A stretch of 64,000 bases of DNA from Bacteroides sp. (GCA_017471925.1 JAFURM010000053.1:19754-83753); one strand, 5' to 3'; positions 51,689-60,458 are shown, counted from the stretch's first letter. The notes: generated by a model not told the origin, from the letters alone. A program made the numbers and translations.

Positions 51689-51776
51689 CCCAGTTGGGGA
51701 GAAAATTTTTCCCAGTTGCCCCCGATATTTTTTCCTGCGGGGAAGCACGTTTTTACCCGCAAACGGGGTCAAACGC
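51689..51776. repeat. 22-bp degenerate tandem repeat, about four units
   Basis: Units start at 51689, 51711, 51734 and 51756. Each begins with a CC-rich/GG-rich dyad such as CCCAGTTGGGG or CCTGCGGGG, and the first three end in a T-rich run. The 560-bp gap 51538-52098 holds this array and promoters but no gene I recognise. Confidence 0.65.
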
Positions 51777-52002
51777 AGGAAGAGGTCCGAAGCCCGATGT
51801 AAAGAAAGAGAGAAGAATAACAGATGCAGCGGACAATGAGGGGACAAGCAGACTAACAGCACCTCTTCTTAGGGAGGCAGGAAGCATACGTTTGTGGCGA
51901 AACGAACAGACACTTAGTCATCCGTAGCCCTGTCTGCATCACAAAATGAGCCTTTTTGAATAAAAAAAGCGGCAAAAGATAATGGCATATACCAAAATTC
52001 AC

Positions 52003-52010
52003 TATCTTTG
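52003..52010 (+). promoter_or_regulatory. -7 promoter box of the CD225 gene
   Basis: TATCTTTG, 88 bp before the CD225 start, matches TAnnTTTG. Confidence 0.5.
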
Positions 52011-52098
52011 CGGTTATCAAGAGAGCGGCAAGTCATTCCCACGCCTCTATGTCTATCTTTAAAAAGGTTCTTTGGGATGCGGAGCCACATAGCTAATT

Positions 52099-52368
52099 AT
52101 GGAAAACAATACTCAACCGGGAATCTGCCCTGACAACAACTTGGTATGGGCAATTCTTTGTACCGTTCTTTGCTGCCTGCCTTTAGGTATCGTAGCGATT
52201 CTGAAATCAACCTCTGTAGAACGCTTGTGGGCACAAGGCCAGCATGAAGCCGCCATCAAAGCAGCACAGGATGCCAAGAAATTCTCCATCATCGGTGCCA
52301 TCGTATCAGTCGTATTGGTAGCATTGTACATGATGTTCGTATTTGTCGTTGCCATAGCTTCTGCATGA
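52099..52368 (+). CDS. CD225/dispanin-like small membrane protein
   Basis: 89 aa. Two hydrophobic helices: a first one in LVWAILCTVLCCLPLGIVAIL (about 15-35, with Cys-rich CTVLCCLPLG) and a second one, IIGAIVSVVLVALYMMFVFVVAIA. The linker AAQDAKKFSIIGA fits the CD225/dispanin pattern. It ends in ATGA overlap with the next gene. Bacterial members have no settled function. Confidence 0.82.
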   Translation: MENNTQPGICPDNNLVWAILCTVLCCLPLGIVAILKSTSVERLWAQGQHEAAIKAAQDAKKFSIIGAIVSVVLVALYMMFVFVVAIASA

Positions 52369-52736
52369 TCAACAAATGGATGCCTTACTTGATTCCTATA
52401 GTCCTGGTGGCTATAGGAATCATTTATTATATGTATAACCCATCGGACAGTGTGTTCTTCCCCAAGTGTCCCTGGCTGATGCTGACGGGTACCGAATGCC
52501 CTTCGTGCGGTGTACAACGCTTTATCCACCATCTGCTGAACGGCCGTCTGCTTACGGCCTTCCACACCAATCCCTTCCTGACACTGGCTCTCCCCTATGC
52601 CGCCCTGGCCGTCCTGGGCAAATGGTACAACTACAAGGGAATATTCAACGGAGTCAACCGTTTCGTCTATCATCGCATCACCCTCTACATCTACGTCTTC
52701 ATCTTTCTTTTCTGGTGGGTCTACCGCAACCTGTAG
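52365..52736 (+). CDS. DUF2752 membrane protein
   Basis: 123 aa. DUF2752 signature FFPKCPWLMLTGTECPSCGVQRFIHHLLNGRLLTAFHTNPF, with CPxCGxxR in the middle, and three hydrophobic helices. Coupled to the CD225-like gene by an ATGA overlap, a recurrent association in Bacteroidetes. Function unknown; presumably an inner-membrane protein. Confidence 0.85.
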   Translation: MINKWMPYLIPIVLVAIGIIYYMYNPSDSVFFPKCPWLMLTGTECPSCGVQRFIHHLLNGRLLTAFHTNPFLTLALPYAALAVLGKWYNYKGIFNGVNRFVYHRITLYIYVFIFLFWWVYRNL

Positions 52737-52743
52737 CCCGTGA

Positions 52744-52797
52744 GGAGACGAACGCATCTTCCCGGCAGAAGGAGACGAGACCTTCCCCAAAACGAAC
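52744..52797. repeat. 27-bp tandem repeat, two units
   Basis: Units at 52744-52770 and 52771-52797 both start GGAGACGA and contain TTCCC. They lie 7 bp after the DUF2752 stop. Same period and similar consensus as the repeat at 29878. Confidence 0.5.
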
Positions 52798-52830
52798 GGC
52801 CCCGCCGGAAAGAATCTCCGTGCGGGGCCG
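52797..52830. terminator. Bidirectional terminator
   Basis: CGGCCCCGC (52797-52805) pairs perfectly with GCGGGGCCG (52822-52830), with CGG/CCG extension inside. CTCTTTT follows on the plus strand. It separates the convergent DUF2752 and argD genes. Confidence 0.75.
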
Positions 52831-52881
52831 CATCCTCTTTTGCTGATTATCGTAATGCTATGAAATTCCGATAGACAGAAG

Positions 52882-54006
52882 TTATGCAAGCACCTTCTTG
52901 AAGCGCAGCAGGAACTCGTCGGCCTCATCCATACTGAGACAGAGAGGCGGAAGCAGGCGAATGACATTGGTACCGCTCACGCCGGTAAAGACGTGCTGCT
53001 CCTTCAGCAACTTCAAACGGATGTCCTTGATGGGGGCGTCGAACTCCATGCCAATCATCAGGCCTTCGCCACGCACCTCCTTGATACCGGGCAGCAGTTT
53101 CAGCTCCTTCAGGAGATAGGCACCCACCTTGGCCGCATTCTCCGTCAGCCCCTCCTGCTCCACGACATCAAGCACAGCCAATGCAGCCGAGCAAGCCAGA
53201 TGGTTGCCGCCGAAGGTCGTACCGAGCTGTCCGTAGACCGGCGTGAACTTGGGGGCAATCAATACGCCTCCCATGGGGAATCCGTTACCGATGCCCTTGG
53301 CCACAGTAATCATGTCGGGACGCACGCCGAGATGCTGATGGGCAAAGAACTTGCCGCTGCGGCCGTAGCCACACTGGATTTCGTCGCAGATAAGCACTGT
53401 GTTCGTCTCGTCGCAAGCCTTGCGCAGGCCCTGCATGAACTCGGCCGTTGCCATACGGATGCCACCCACACCCTGGATGCACTCCACGATGACGGCACAG
53501 ACATCCCCTTTCGCGATTTCGCGTGTCCAGGCTTCCAGGTCGTTCAGCGGCAGATAGGTCACATGGCCGTTGTCATTGATGGGAGCAATGATCTTGGGGT
53601 TGTTGGTCACCTCCACTGCCAGCGAGGTGCGGCCATGGAAAGCTTTCTCGGCCGAGAGCACACGGGTGCGACCGTTGTAGAAAGAGGCCAGCTTCAAGGC
53701 ATTCTCATTGGCTTCCGCACCGCTGTTGATGAGGAAGAACTGATAGTCTTCATATCCGCAAGCCTTTCCGAGACGCTCGGCCAGCTGACGCTGCAGTTTG
53801 TTGATGACCGAGTTGGAGTAGAAGCCCAACGTGGCTACCTGCTTGCTGACCATCTCCACATAGTGGGGATGGGCATGGCCGATGCTGATAACGGCATGAC
53901 CGCCATAAAGGTCAAGGTATTCAGTGCCCTGTTCGTCCCAGACGCGGCACCCCTTGCCCTTCACGATATTGATATCGAACAATGGATATACGTCGAATAG
54001 TTTCAT
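52882..54006 (-). CDS. argD: Acetylornithine (or succinylornithine) aminotransferase
   Basis: 374 aa, class III PLP transaminase. PLP Lys237 in DMITVAKGIGNGFPMG, with NSGAEANENALKLA, FHGRTSLAVE, ECIQGVGGI and CDEIQCGYGRSGK. It carries the fourth step of ornithine synthesis. Bacteroides are known to use N-succinylornithine in this pathway, so the acyl group may be succinyl. Last gene of the arg cluster, 29 bp after argC. Confidence 0.93.
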   Translation of the reverse strand: MKLFDVYPLFDINIVKGKGCRVWDEQGTEYLDLYGGHAVISIGHAHPHYVEMVSKQVATLGFYSNSVINKLQRQLAERLGKACGYEDYQFFLINSGAEANENALKLASFYNGRTRVLSAEKAFHGRTSLAVEVTNNPKIIAPINDNGHVTYLPLNDLEAWTREIAKGDVCAVIVECIQGVGGIRMATAEFMQGLRKACDETNTVLICDEIQCGYGRSGKFFAHQHLGVRPDMITVAKGIGNGFPMGGVLIAPKFTPVYGQLGTTFGGNHLACSAALAVLDVVEQEGLTENAAKVGAYLLKELKLLPGIKEVRGEGLMIGMEFDAPIKDIRLKLLKEQHVFTGVSGTNVIRLLPPLCLSMDEADEFLLRFKKVLA

Positions 54007-54035
54007 TGTGCAAATGAAGAATTAATAATGAATGA

Positions 54036-55004
54036 TTAAAAGGCCGATGGCTTCAGCTTCAGGCCGACCGTCTCCTCCAGATTAAACAGGAGGTTCATGT
54101 TGTGTACGGCCTGACCACTGGCACCCTTCAACAGATTGTCGATGCAGGAGACGATGAGCAGCTTGTCGCCATGCTTTTCCAGATGGATGAGACACTTGTT
54201 GGTATTCACCACCTGCTTCAGGTCAAGGTTCTTCTCCATTATGTGGGTAAAGGAATCCTTGGCATAGTACTCCTCGTACATGGCTACAAGTTCTTCTATG
54301 GGGGTATCGTTCTTCACCACGATGGTACAGAAGATGCCACGCGGAAAGTCACCACGATAGGGGATGAAATCCAATTGTCCCTCATAGTCGGGCTGCAACT
54401 GCTTCAGCGACTGCATGATTTCGGGCACATGCTGATGTTCGAAAGCTTTGTAGATGCTGAGGTTGTTGTTACGCCAACTGAAGTGGCTGGTAGCTCCCGG
54501 CTTCACACCGGCACCGGTGCTGCCGGTAATGGCGTTCACCATGATGTCACCCTTCAGCAGCTGTTGCTTGGCTAAGGGAAGCAGACCAAGCTGTATGCAG
54601 GTGGCGAAACAGCCGGGATTGGCCACGTGCATGGACTTGCAGGTGGCCCGACGGTTCAACTCGGGCAGACCGTAGATGAAGTCGTGGTCATCACTCTTCA
54701 GACGATAGTCCATGGAGAGATCTATAATCTTCAGGCTCTCGGGCAGGTTGTGGCTTTCCATGAACTTCTTCGTGTCGCCGTGGGCCGTGCAGAAAAAGAG
54801 CACATCGATATCCTCCAACGGCAACTCGTCGGTGAAGACGAGGTCGGTCTCGCCATAGAGTCCTTCATGTACGTCGGTAATCTTGTTTCCGGCATTGCTG
54901 CCACTGTTGATAAAGACGATTTCTGCTTCCGGATGGTTCAGCAGAAGGCGGATAAGTTCGCCTGCGGTGTATCCTGCACCGCCGATGATTCCTACTCTAA
55001 TCAT
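54036..55004 (-). CDS. argC: N-acyl-gamma-glutamyl-phosphate reductase
   Basis: 322 aa. NADP-binding VGIIGGAGYTAGELIRLL, catalytic Cys132 in ANPGCFATC, and GVKPGATSHFSWRNNN. Third step of arginine synthesis. Its start overlaps the end of a PspC-domain gene by 8 bp, implying translational coupling to it. Confidence 0.95.
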   Translation of the reverse strand: MIRVGIIGGAGYTAGELIRLLLNHPEAEIVFINSGSNAGNKITDVHEGLYGETDLVFTDELPLEDIDVLFFCTAHGDTKKFMESHNLPESLKIIDLSMDYRLKSDDHDFIYGLPELNRRATCKSMHVANPGCFATCIQLGLLPLAKQQLLKGDIMVNAITGSTGAGVKPGATSHFSWRNNNLSIYKAFEHQHVPEIMQSLKQLQPDYEGQLDFIPYRGDFPRGIFCTIVVKNDTPIEELVAMYEEYYAKDSFTHIMEKNLDLKQVVNTNKCLIHLEKHGDKLLIVSCIDNLLKGASGQAVHNMNLLFNLEETVGLKLKPSAF

Positions 55005-55218
55005 TGGTTCTGAAATATCTATTAGGTTCTTCGGGCATGATAATTAATAGGATGATATAGACTAATATGCCGGGGAAAGCAGCCGAAAAGAGCGAAAGCA
55101 ATACATAGGCAACACGTACCAATGTAATGTCCAGTCCAAAGTAATTGGCAATACCGGCACACACCCCTGCCAACATTCTATCACTGCGCGAACGCATGAG
55201 TTTCTTGTTCTCTTCCAT
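54997..55218 (-). CDS. PspC-domain membrane protein
   Basis: 73 aa, a single PspC domain (KLMRSRSDRMLAGVCAGIANYFGLDITLVRVAYVLLSLFSAAFPGILVYIILLIIMPEE) and nothing else. It lies inside the arg operon, 3 bp after argG and overlapping argC by 8 bp. PspC proteins are linked to membrane stress in other bacteria; no link to arginine is known to me. Confidence 0.9.
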   Translation of the reverse strand: MEENKKLMRSRSDRMLAGVCAGIANYFGLDITLVRVAYVLLSLFSAAFPGILVYIILLIIMPEEPNRYFRTND

Positions 55219-55221
55219 GGC

Positions 55222-56430
55222 TTAGATTTTCTCATCCTTATGGTTGGCATAGTAAGCACGCAGGGCGGTAGAGGTCACCTTGATAAAGCCCTTGGCATCA
55301 TCGGCTGTCCAGCCCTTCTGAGTCTCACCATATTCACCCAGTTTGTTCTTCACCAAGTCGTCCTTGGACTCAACGCCCACGGTAGAGAAGCTGAGGGGAC
55401 GCAGTTCAAGGATGGCCGTACCGTTCACATTGCGTTGGCTCTCGGTCAGCATGGCCTCGATGTCGCGCATCACCGGTTCTAAGTATTGGCTTTCGTGCAG
55501 GAACATGCCATACCAGTTGGCCACCTGGTCTTTCCAGTATTGCTGCCACTTGCTCAGGGTGTACTTCTCCAGGAAGCGGTGGGCACCGATAATCAGCATG
55601 GGAGCGGCTGCTTCAAAGCCCACACGCCCCTTGATACCGATAATGGTGTCACCCACGTGCATGTCGCGGCCGATGCCATAAGCGGCACCTATCTCTTCCA
55701 CCTTTTGAATGGCCTTGATGGGGTCATCAAACTGCTCGTCGTTCACTGCCTTCAGTTCGCCTTTCTCGAAAGTGAGGCGCAACTGTTCGCTACCTTCCTT
55801 GGTGCAGTGCTTCAGGTAGGCCGTCTCGGGCAAGCCCTGTGCCGAGTCAAGAATCTCACCGCCACAGATGGAGGTGCCCCACAAACCTACGTTGTATGAA
55901 TACTTCAGCTTGGCAAAGTCTGCGGCAAAGCCATGCTTGTTCAGATAGTCTATCTCCTCCTGACGGGTCAGCGTCATGTCGCGGGTCAGCGTGATGATTT
56001 CCACACCCGGTGCCATGACGAGGAAAGTCATGTCGAAACGAATCTGGTCGTTGCCTGCACCGGTCGAGCCGTGGGCAATGGCATCGGCTCCTATCTCGTT
56101 GGCATAGCGGGCAATGGCCAGTGCCTGGAAGATGCGCTCAGAGCTTACAGAGATGGGATAAGTGCCATTACGCAACACGTTGCCATAGACCATATACTTC
56201 AGCGACTTCTCGTAATACTCACGGGTCACGTCCAGGGTAACATACTTCACGGCACCCAACTTATAGGCATTCTCTTCGTTGGTCTTCAACTGCTCGGCAC
56301 TGAAACCACCCGTATTGGCACATGCCGCATAGACTTCATATCCTTTCTCCTTGGCCAGATACATCACGGTGAACGAGGTGTCCAGGCCACCGCTAAAGGC
56401 CACTACTACTTTTTTCTTTTTTGCTTCCAT
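55222..56430 (-). CDS. argG: Argininosuccinate synthase
   Basis: 402 aa. N-terminal nucleotide-binding AFSGGLDTS (10-18), GSTGAGNDQIRFD, and KGRVGFEAAAPML. It joins citrulline and aspartate. Second enzyme gene in the arg cluster, 14 bp after the GNAT gene. Confidence 0.95.
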   Translation of the reverse strand: MEAKKKKVVVAFSGGLDTSFTVMYLAKEKGYEVYAACANTGGFSAEQLKTNEENAYKLGAVKYVTLDVTREYYEKSLKYMVYGNVLRNGTYPISVSSERIFQALAIARYANEIGADAIAHGSTGAGNDQIRFDMTFLVMAPGVEIITLTRDMTLTRQEEIDYLNKHGFAADFAKLKYSYNVGLWGTSICGGEILDSAQGLPETAYLKHCTKEGSEQLRLTFEKGELKAVNDEQFDDPIKAIQKVEEIGAAYGIGRDMHVGDTIIGIKGRVGFEAAAPMLIIGAHRFLEKYTLSKWQQYWKDQVANWYGMFLHESQYLEPVMRDIEAMLTESQRNVNGTAILELRPLSFSTVGVESKDDLVKNKLGEYGETQKGWTADDAKGFIKVTSTALRAYYANHKDEKI

Positions 56431-56444
56431 AATTCTTTCAATCT

Positions 56445-57002
56445 TTAGATTTGATTTTCTTCATGTTCCTTGGGGTCGTACAACATGGCCGTACAGATAC
56501 AGAACTTACGGTTCTTGGCCACAAGAATATCGTGGTTGATGCATCCCTCACAGCCGCGCCAGAAGGCTTCGTCATCGGTCAGTTCATTGAAGGTGACAGG
56601 CACATAACCCAGCTCGGTGTTCATCTTCATCACGGCTGCGCCACTGGTCAGAGAGAATATCTTGGCCCACGGCCAACGCAAGCGGGCCAATTGGAACGAA
56701 GCGGCCTTGATGCGCTTGGCCAAGCCCAATCCCCGATAATCGGGATGCACGATGAGACCCGAAGTGGCCACATACTGCTTATTGCCCCAGCTCTCTATAT
56801 AGGTGAAGCCGGCGAACTCATCCCCGCAAAGGGCGATGATGGCCTTGCCCTCCTTCATCTTGGTAGCCACATACTCATGGGTACGCTCGGCAATTCCGGT
56901 TCCGCGCACCTTGGCGGCTTCCCGTATGGTGTCCAGAATCTTGTCTACATAAACTTCGTGAGAGGCATCAGCCACCATCACGTCAATCTGTTTAGCATTC
57001 AT
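56445..57002 (-). CDS. GNAT acyltransferase of the arginine cluster
   Basis: 185 aa. GNAT fold with acyl-CoA loop VHPDYRGLGLAKRIKAASF (about 88-106) and C-terminal GYVPVTFNEL...FWRGCEGCINHD. It sits between argR and argG, where the N-acylglutamate synthase step is otherwise missing. It is therefore a good candidate for making N-acetyl- or N-succinyl-glutamate. It is not a classical ArgA (no amino-acid-kinase domain). Activity is inferred from position. Confidence 0.82.
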   Translation of the reverse strand: MNAKQIDVMVADASHEVYVDKILDTIREAAKVRGTGIAERTHEYVATKMKEGKAIIALCGDEFAGFTYIESWGNKQYVATSGLIVHPDYRGLGLAKRIKAASFQLARLRWPWAKIFSLTSGAAVMKMNTELGYVPVTFNELTDDEAFWRGCEGCINHDILVAKNRKFCICTAMLYDPKEHEENQI

Positions 57003-57017
57003 TTCTTTTATAAACTC

Positions 57018-57491
57018 CTATTTTATATTCGGTATAATCTGTGAAAGGAAAGTACTTACTTCTTTGTGGCTCACCCCTTCGCGCACCACCAACATGATGG
57101 TATCGTCTCCGGCAATGGTGCCCAGGATGCCGCTGCATTCGCGGTTGTCAATGTCATAAGCCATGCTGCTGGCATACCCGGGACGGGTACGGATAACGGC
57201 GATGTTGCCCGAGAACTGCAGGGAGACGAAGCCGCTGTTCATCAACATTTCGCTGGCGCTCTGTTCATTGGAACGCTTGTACATGATGTTGTTGGGGAGC
57301 ACATAGACATATTTTCCGGTGATGTTGGCGGCCTTGGCCACTTTGAGCTGCTTCAGGTCGCGCGACAGGGTGGCCTGCGTCAACACAAATCCTTCTTGCG
57401 TCAATGCGTTCAACAATTCCTCTTGCGAGCCAATCTCCTTGCTCGAGATGAGCATCTTGATAGCATCCAATCTATTGGCCTTTTTCTTCAT
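57018..57491 (-). CDS. argR: Arginine repressor
   Basis: 157 aa. N-terminal winged helix (RLDAIKMLISSKEIGSQEELLNALTQEGFVLTQATLSRDLKQLKVAKA) and C-terminal arginine-binding trimer domain (SMAYDIDNRECSGILGTIAGDDTIMLVVRE). First gene of the cluster and its expected regulator, with a TACCTTTG promoter box 30 bp upstream. Confidence 0.95.
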   Translation of the reverse strand: MKKKANRLDAIKMLISSKEIGSQEELLNALTQEGFVLTQATLSRDLKQLKVAKAANITGKYVYVLPNNIMYKRSNEQSASEMLMNSGFVSLQFSGNIAVIRTRPGYASSMAYDIDNRECSGILGTIAGDDTIMLVVREGVSHKEVSTFLSQIIPNIK

Positions 57492-57520
57492 CTTTCTGCA
57501 TATTTATTCCAAAACGGCGG

Positions 57521-57528
57521 CAAAGGTA
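57521..57528 (-). promoter_or_regulatory. -7 promoter box of the arg operon
   Basis: Minus-strand TACCTTTG, 30 bp before argR, matches TAnnTTTG. The -33 site is weak. Confidence 0.55.
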
Positions 57529-57669
57529 GGGATTATTTTGGAAAGAATATGCAATCCGAACGTAAAATATTCCATTTTATACACCCTTCTTTACTCATCC
57601 CTTCACTTCACAATCAAATAAAGCATTCTTTCAATCAAAAAAGACAGATGAAGTTCGGAGAAAAACGTC

Positions 57670-57677
57670 TATTTTTG
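57670..57677 (+). promoter_or_regulatory. -7 promoter box of the rhamnose operon
   Basis: TATTTTTG, 32 bp before rhaB, matches TAnnTTTG. A poor -33 element would fit the need for an activator. Confidence 0.55.
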
Positions 57678-57709
57678 TGCAATTGAATTTATGATTAAAG
57701 CTAACAACC

Positions 57710-59170
57710 ATGAAACAGTGTTTTTTTGCGGTCGACTTGGGAGCAACAAGCGGCCGTACCATCTTGGGAGGATTCACCTCCAACGGATTGGAAATGGAAG
57801 AGGTGAACCGCTTCCCCAATCACATTATTGAGGCCGGAGGCCATTTCTATTGGGACATTTACGAACTATACCGCCACATCATCGAAGGTCTGAAACTGGC
57901 CGCCCGCAAAGAGGGAGTGGAGATTACCTCCATCGGCATTGACACCTGGGGAGTGGATTTCGTCTGTGTGGGCAAGGACGGTGCGCTGCTGCGCCAGCCC
58001 TACTCCTACCGCGACCCGCATACCGACGGTGCCCCCGAAGCATTCTTTGCACGGGTACCCCGCAACCAGGTTTATGCATGGACCGGAACCCAGGTGCTGA
58101 ACTTCAACTCGCTGTTTCAACTTGACACCCTGCGCCGCAAGGGCGACAGCGCACTGGCCGCAGCCGACAAGATACTCTTCATGCCCGACGCCTTGAGCTA
58201 CCTGCTGACCGGCGAGATGGTAACGGAATACACCATTGCCAGCACGGCTCAGATGGTGAACGCCATGACCCGCCGCCTGGAGCCTGAATTGTTGAAAGCG
58301 GTGGGGCTCACCGAGGAGAACTTCGGACGCTTTGTCGACCCGGGCGAGAAGGTGGGCACGCTGACTGTCGAGGTACAACGCATGACGGGATTGGGAGCCA
58401 TACCGGTCATTGCCGTAGCCGGACACGACACGGCATCGGCCGTAGCAGCCGTACCGGCCATGAACAGCGACTTCGCTTACCTGAGCAGCGGCACCTGGTC
58501 ACTGATGGGTGTGGAGACCGAAGCGCCGGTAATCACTCCAGAGACCGAGGCGCTGAACTTCACGAACGAGGGCGGTGTAGCCGGAACCATCCGTCTGTTG
58601 AAGAACATCTGTGGCATGTGGCTGTTGGAGCGTTGCCGTGCCGCATGGGGAGAAACCTCCTACCCCGAACTGATTGCCGAAGCCAATGCCTGCACTCCCT
58701 TCCGCAGCCTCATCAATCCGGATGATGCCCTGTTTGCCAATCCGGCAGACATGGAGCAGGCTATCAAAACCTACTGCCGCAACACACAACAGCCCGTCCC
58801 CGAAAGCCGCGGCGAAGTGGTTCGTTGCATTTTCGAAAGTCTCTCCCTGCGCTATCGCCAGGTGTTGGACGCCTTGCGCCAGCTTTCTCCGCGTCCGGTA
58901 GAGATGTTGCACGTCATCGGTGGAGGAAGCCGCAACGACCTGCTCAACCAATGGACTTCCAACGCTATCGGCCTGCCGGTAGTCGCCGGTCCGTCGGAAG
59001 CCACAGCCATAGGCAACATCATGATGCAGGCCCTGTCGGCAGGAAAGGCAAAAGACGTAGCCTCCATGCGCCAGCTCGTCAACCAAAGCATTCCCCTGAA
59101 GCAGTTTGTTCCCAACAACACTCCGGAATGGGAGGCTGCCTATGCACGTTTCAAGGAGATTACAGAATAA
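57710..59170 (+). CDS. rhaB: L-rhamnulokinase
   Basis: 486 aa, FGGY sugar kinase. N-terminal phosphate loop AVDLGATSGRTI, IGIDTWGVDFV, AVAGHDTASAV, SSGTWSLMGVE, and C-terminal HVIGGGSRNDLLNQWTSNA. It phosphorylates L-rhamnulose at C1. First gene of the five-gene operon, which ends at 63501. Confidence 0.95.
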   Translation: MKQCFFAVDLGATSGRTILGGFTSNGLEMEEVNRFPNHIIEAGGHFYWDIYELYRHIIEGLKLAARKEGVEITSIGIDTWGVDFVCVGKDGALLRQPYSYRDPHTDGAPEAFFARVPRNQVYAWTGTQVLNFNSLFQLDTLRRKGDSALAAADKILFMPDALSYLLTGEMVTEYTIASTAQMVNAMTRRLEPELLKAVGLTEENFGRFVDPGEKVGTLTVEVQRMTGLGAIPVIAVAGHDTASAVAAVPAMNSDFAYLSSGTWSLMGVETEAPVITPETEALNFTNEGGVAGTIRLLKNICGMWLLERCRAAWGETSYPELIAEANACTPFRSLINPDDALFANPADMEQAIKTYCRNTQQPVPESRGEVVRCIFESLSLRYRQVLDALRQLSPRPVEMLHVIGGGSRNDLLNQWTSNAIGLPVVAGPSEATAIGNIMMQALSAGKAKDVASMRQLVNQSIPLKQFVPNNTPEWEAAYARFKEITE

Positions 59171-59204
59171 ATCTTATCAATAACTATAAAAAAACTGGAA
59201 TATC

Positions 59205-60458
59205 ATGAAAGAAGAATTGATTCAGAAAGCGTATGAAATTGCCAAGGAACGCTATGCCGCTCTTGGCGTGGACACAGACAAAGTATTGGAACAGCTGCAG
59301 GATTTCCATCTGAGCATGCACTGCTGGCAGGCCGATGACGTAAAGGGATTCGAAGTACAGGCCGGTGCCATGTCGGGCGGCATCCAGTCTACCGGTGACT
59401 TCCCCGGTGCTGCACGCAACATTGACGAACTGCGTCAGGATATCCTCAAGGCCAAATCGCTCATTCCGGGCAACCACCGCCTGAACCTTCACGAAATCTA
59501 TGGAGACTTCAAGGGAAAGGTTGTAGACCGTGACGAAGTGACAGTGGAACACTTCCAGTCCTGGATTGACTGGGCCAAGGAGCACAACACACTCCTCGAC
59601 TTCAACTCCTCCTCATTCTCTCACCCGAAGTCCGGCAACCTCTCACTGGCCAACCCCGATGACGGCATCCGCAACTTCTGGATTGAGCACACCAAGCGTT
59701 GCCGCGAAATTGCCAACGCCATGGGTGAGGCACAGAACGATCCTTGTATCATGAACCTCTGGGTACACGACGGCTGCAAAGACGTCAGCGTGAACCATGC
59801 CCTCTATCGCAACCTGCTGAAGCAGTCACTCGATGAAATTTTTGAAAAGGAACAGCCCATGATGAAGGACTGTATCGAAGGTAAGGTATTCGGTATCGGT
59901 CTGGAGAGTTTCACGGTTGGTTCCCACGATTTCTACACGGCCTATGCCGCACAGAACAACAAGATTCTGACCATCGACACCGGCCACTATCACCCCACGG
60001 AATCACCGGCCGACAAGGTCTCTGCCGTATTGCCCTTCCTGAAGGAACTGATGCTGCACGTTTCACGTCCCGTACGCTGGGACTCCGACCACGTGACCAT
60101 CATGGACGACCCCACGCAGGAGTTGTTCTTTGAAATCGTACGTGCTGGTGCACTTGACCGTGTACACTACGGTCTGGACTTCTTTGACGGTTCTATCAAT
60201 CGTATCGGTGCCTACGTCATCGGTTCACGCTCGGCACAGAAGTGCATGCTCCGCGCCCTGCTTGAGCCGAAGGAACTTATCGCCAAGCACGAACTGGCCG
60301 GTGAAGGCTACAAGGTGCTGGCCCTCATCGAAGAGCAGAAGGCCATGCCGTGGCAAGCCGTCTACGACATGTTCTGCCTGAAGAACAACGTTCCCGTCGG
60401 CGACGGTTTCATCGCAGAAATCGCCCGTTATGAAGCAGAAGTAACATCCAAGAGATAA
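59205..60458 (+). CDS. rhaI: L-rhamnose isomerase
   Basis: 417 aa, xylose-isomerase-like barrel. MHCWQADDVKGFE, GNHRLNLHEIYGDF, HSFSHPKSG-like SSSFSHPKSGNLSLA, IGLESFTVGSHDFY, and DTGHYHPTESPADKVS carry the metal ligands of the family. It turns rhamnose into rhamnulose. 34 bp after rhaB. Confidence 0.96.
   Translation: MKEELIQKAYEIAKERYAALGVDTDKVLEQLQDFHLSMHCWQADDVKGFEVQAGAMSGGIQSTGDFPGAARNIDELRQDILKAKSLIPGNHRLNLHEIYGDFKGKVVDRDEVTVEHFQSWIDWAKEHNTLLDFNSSSFSHPKSGNLSLANPDDGIRNFWIEHTKRCREIANAMGEAQNDPCIMNLWVHDGCKDVSVNHALYRNLLKQSLDEIFEKEQPMMKDCIEGKVFGIGLESFTVGSHDFYTAYAAQNNKILTIDTGHYHPTESPADKVSAVLPFLKELMLHVSRPVRWDSDHVTIMDDPTQELFFEIVRAGALDRVHYGLDFFDGSINRIGAYVIGSRSAQKCMLRALLEPKELIAKHELAGEGYKVLALIEEQKAMPWQAVYDMFCLKNNVPVGDGFIAEIARYEAEVTSKR

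Noticed and set aside
51694-51927. Small ORF of 77 codons in the 560-bp gap
   Set aside because: It runs over the 22-bp array and has no ribosome-binding site or family pattern.
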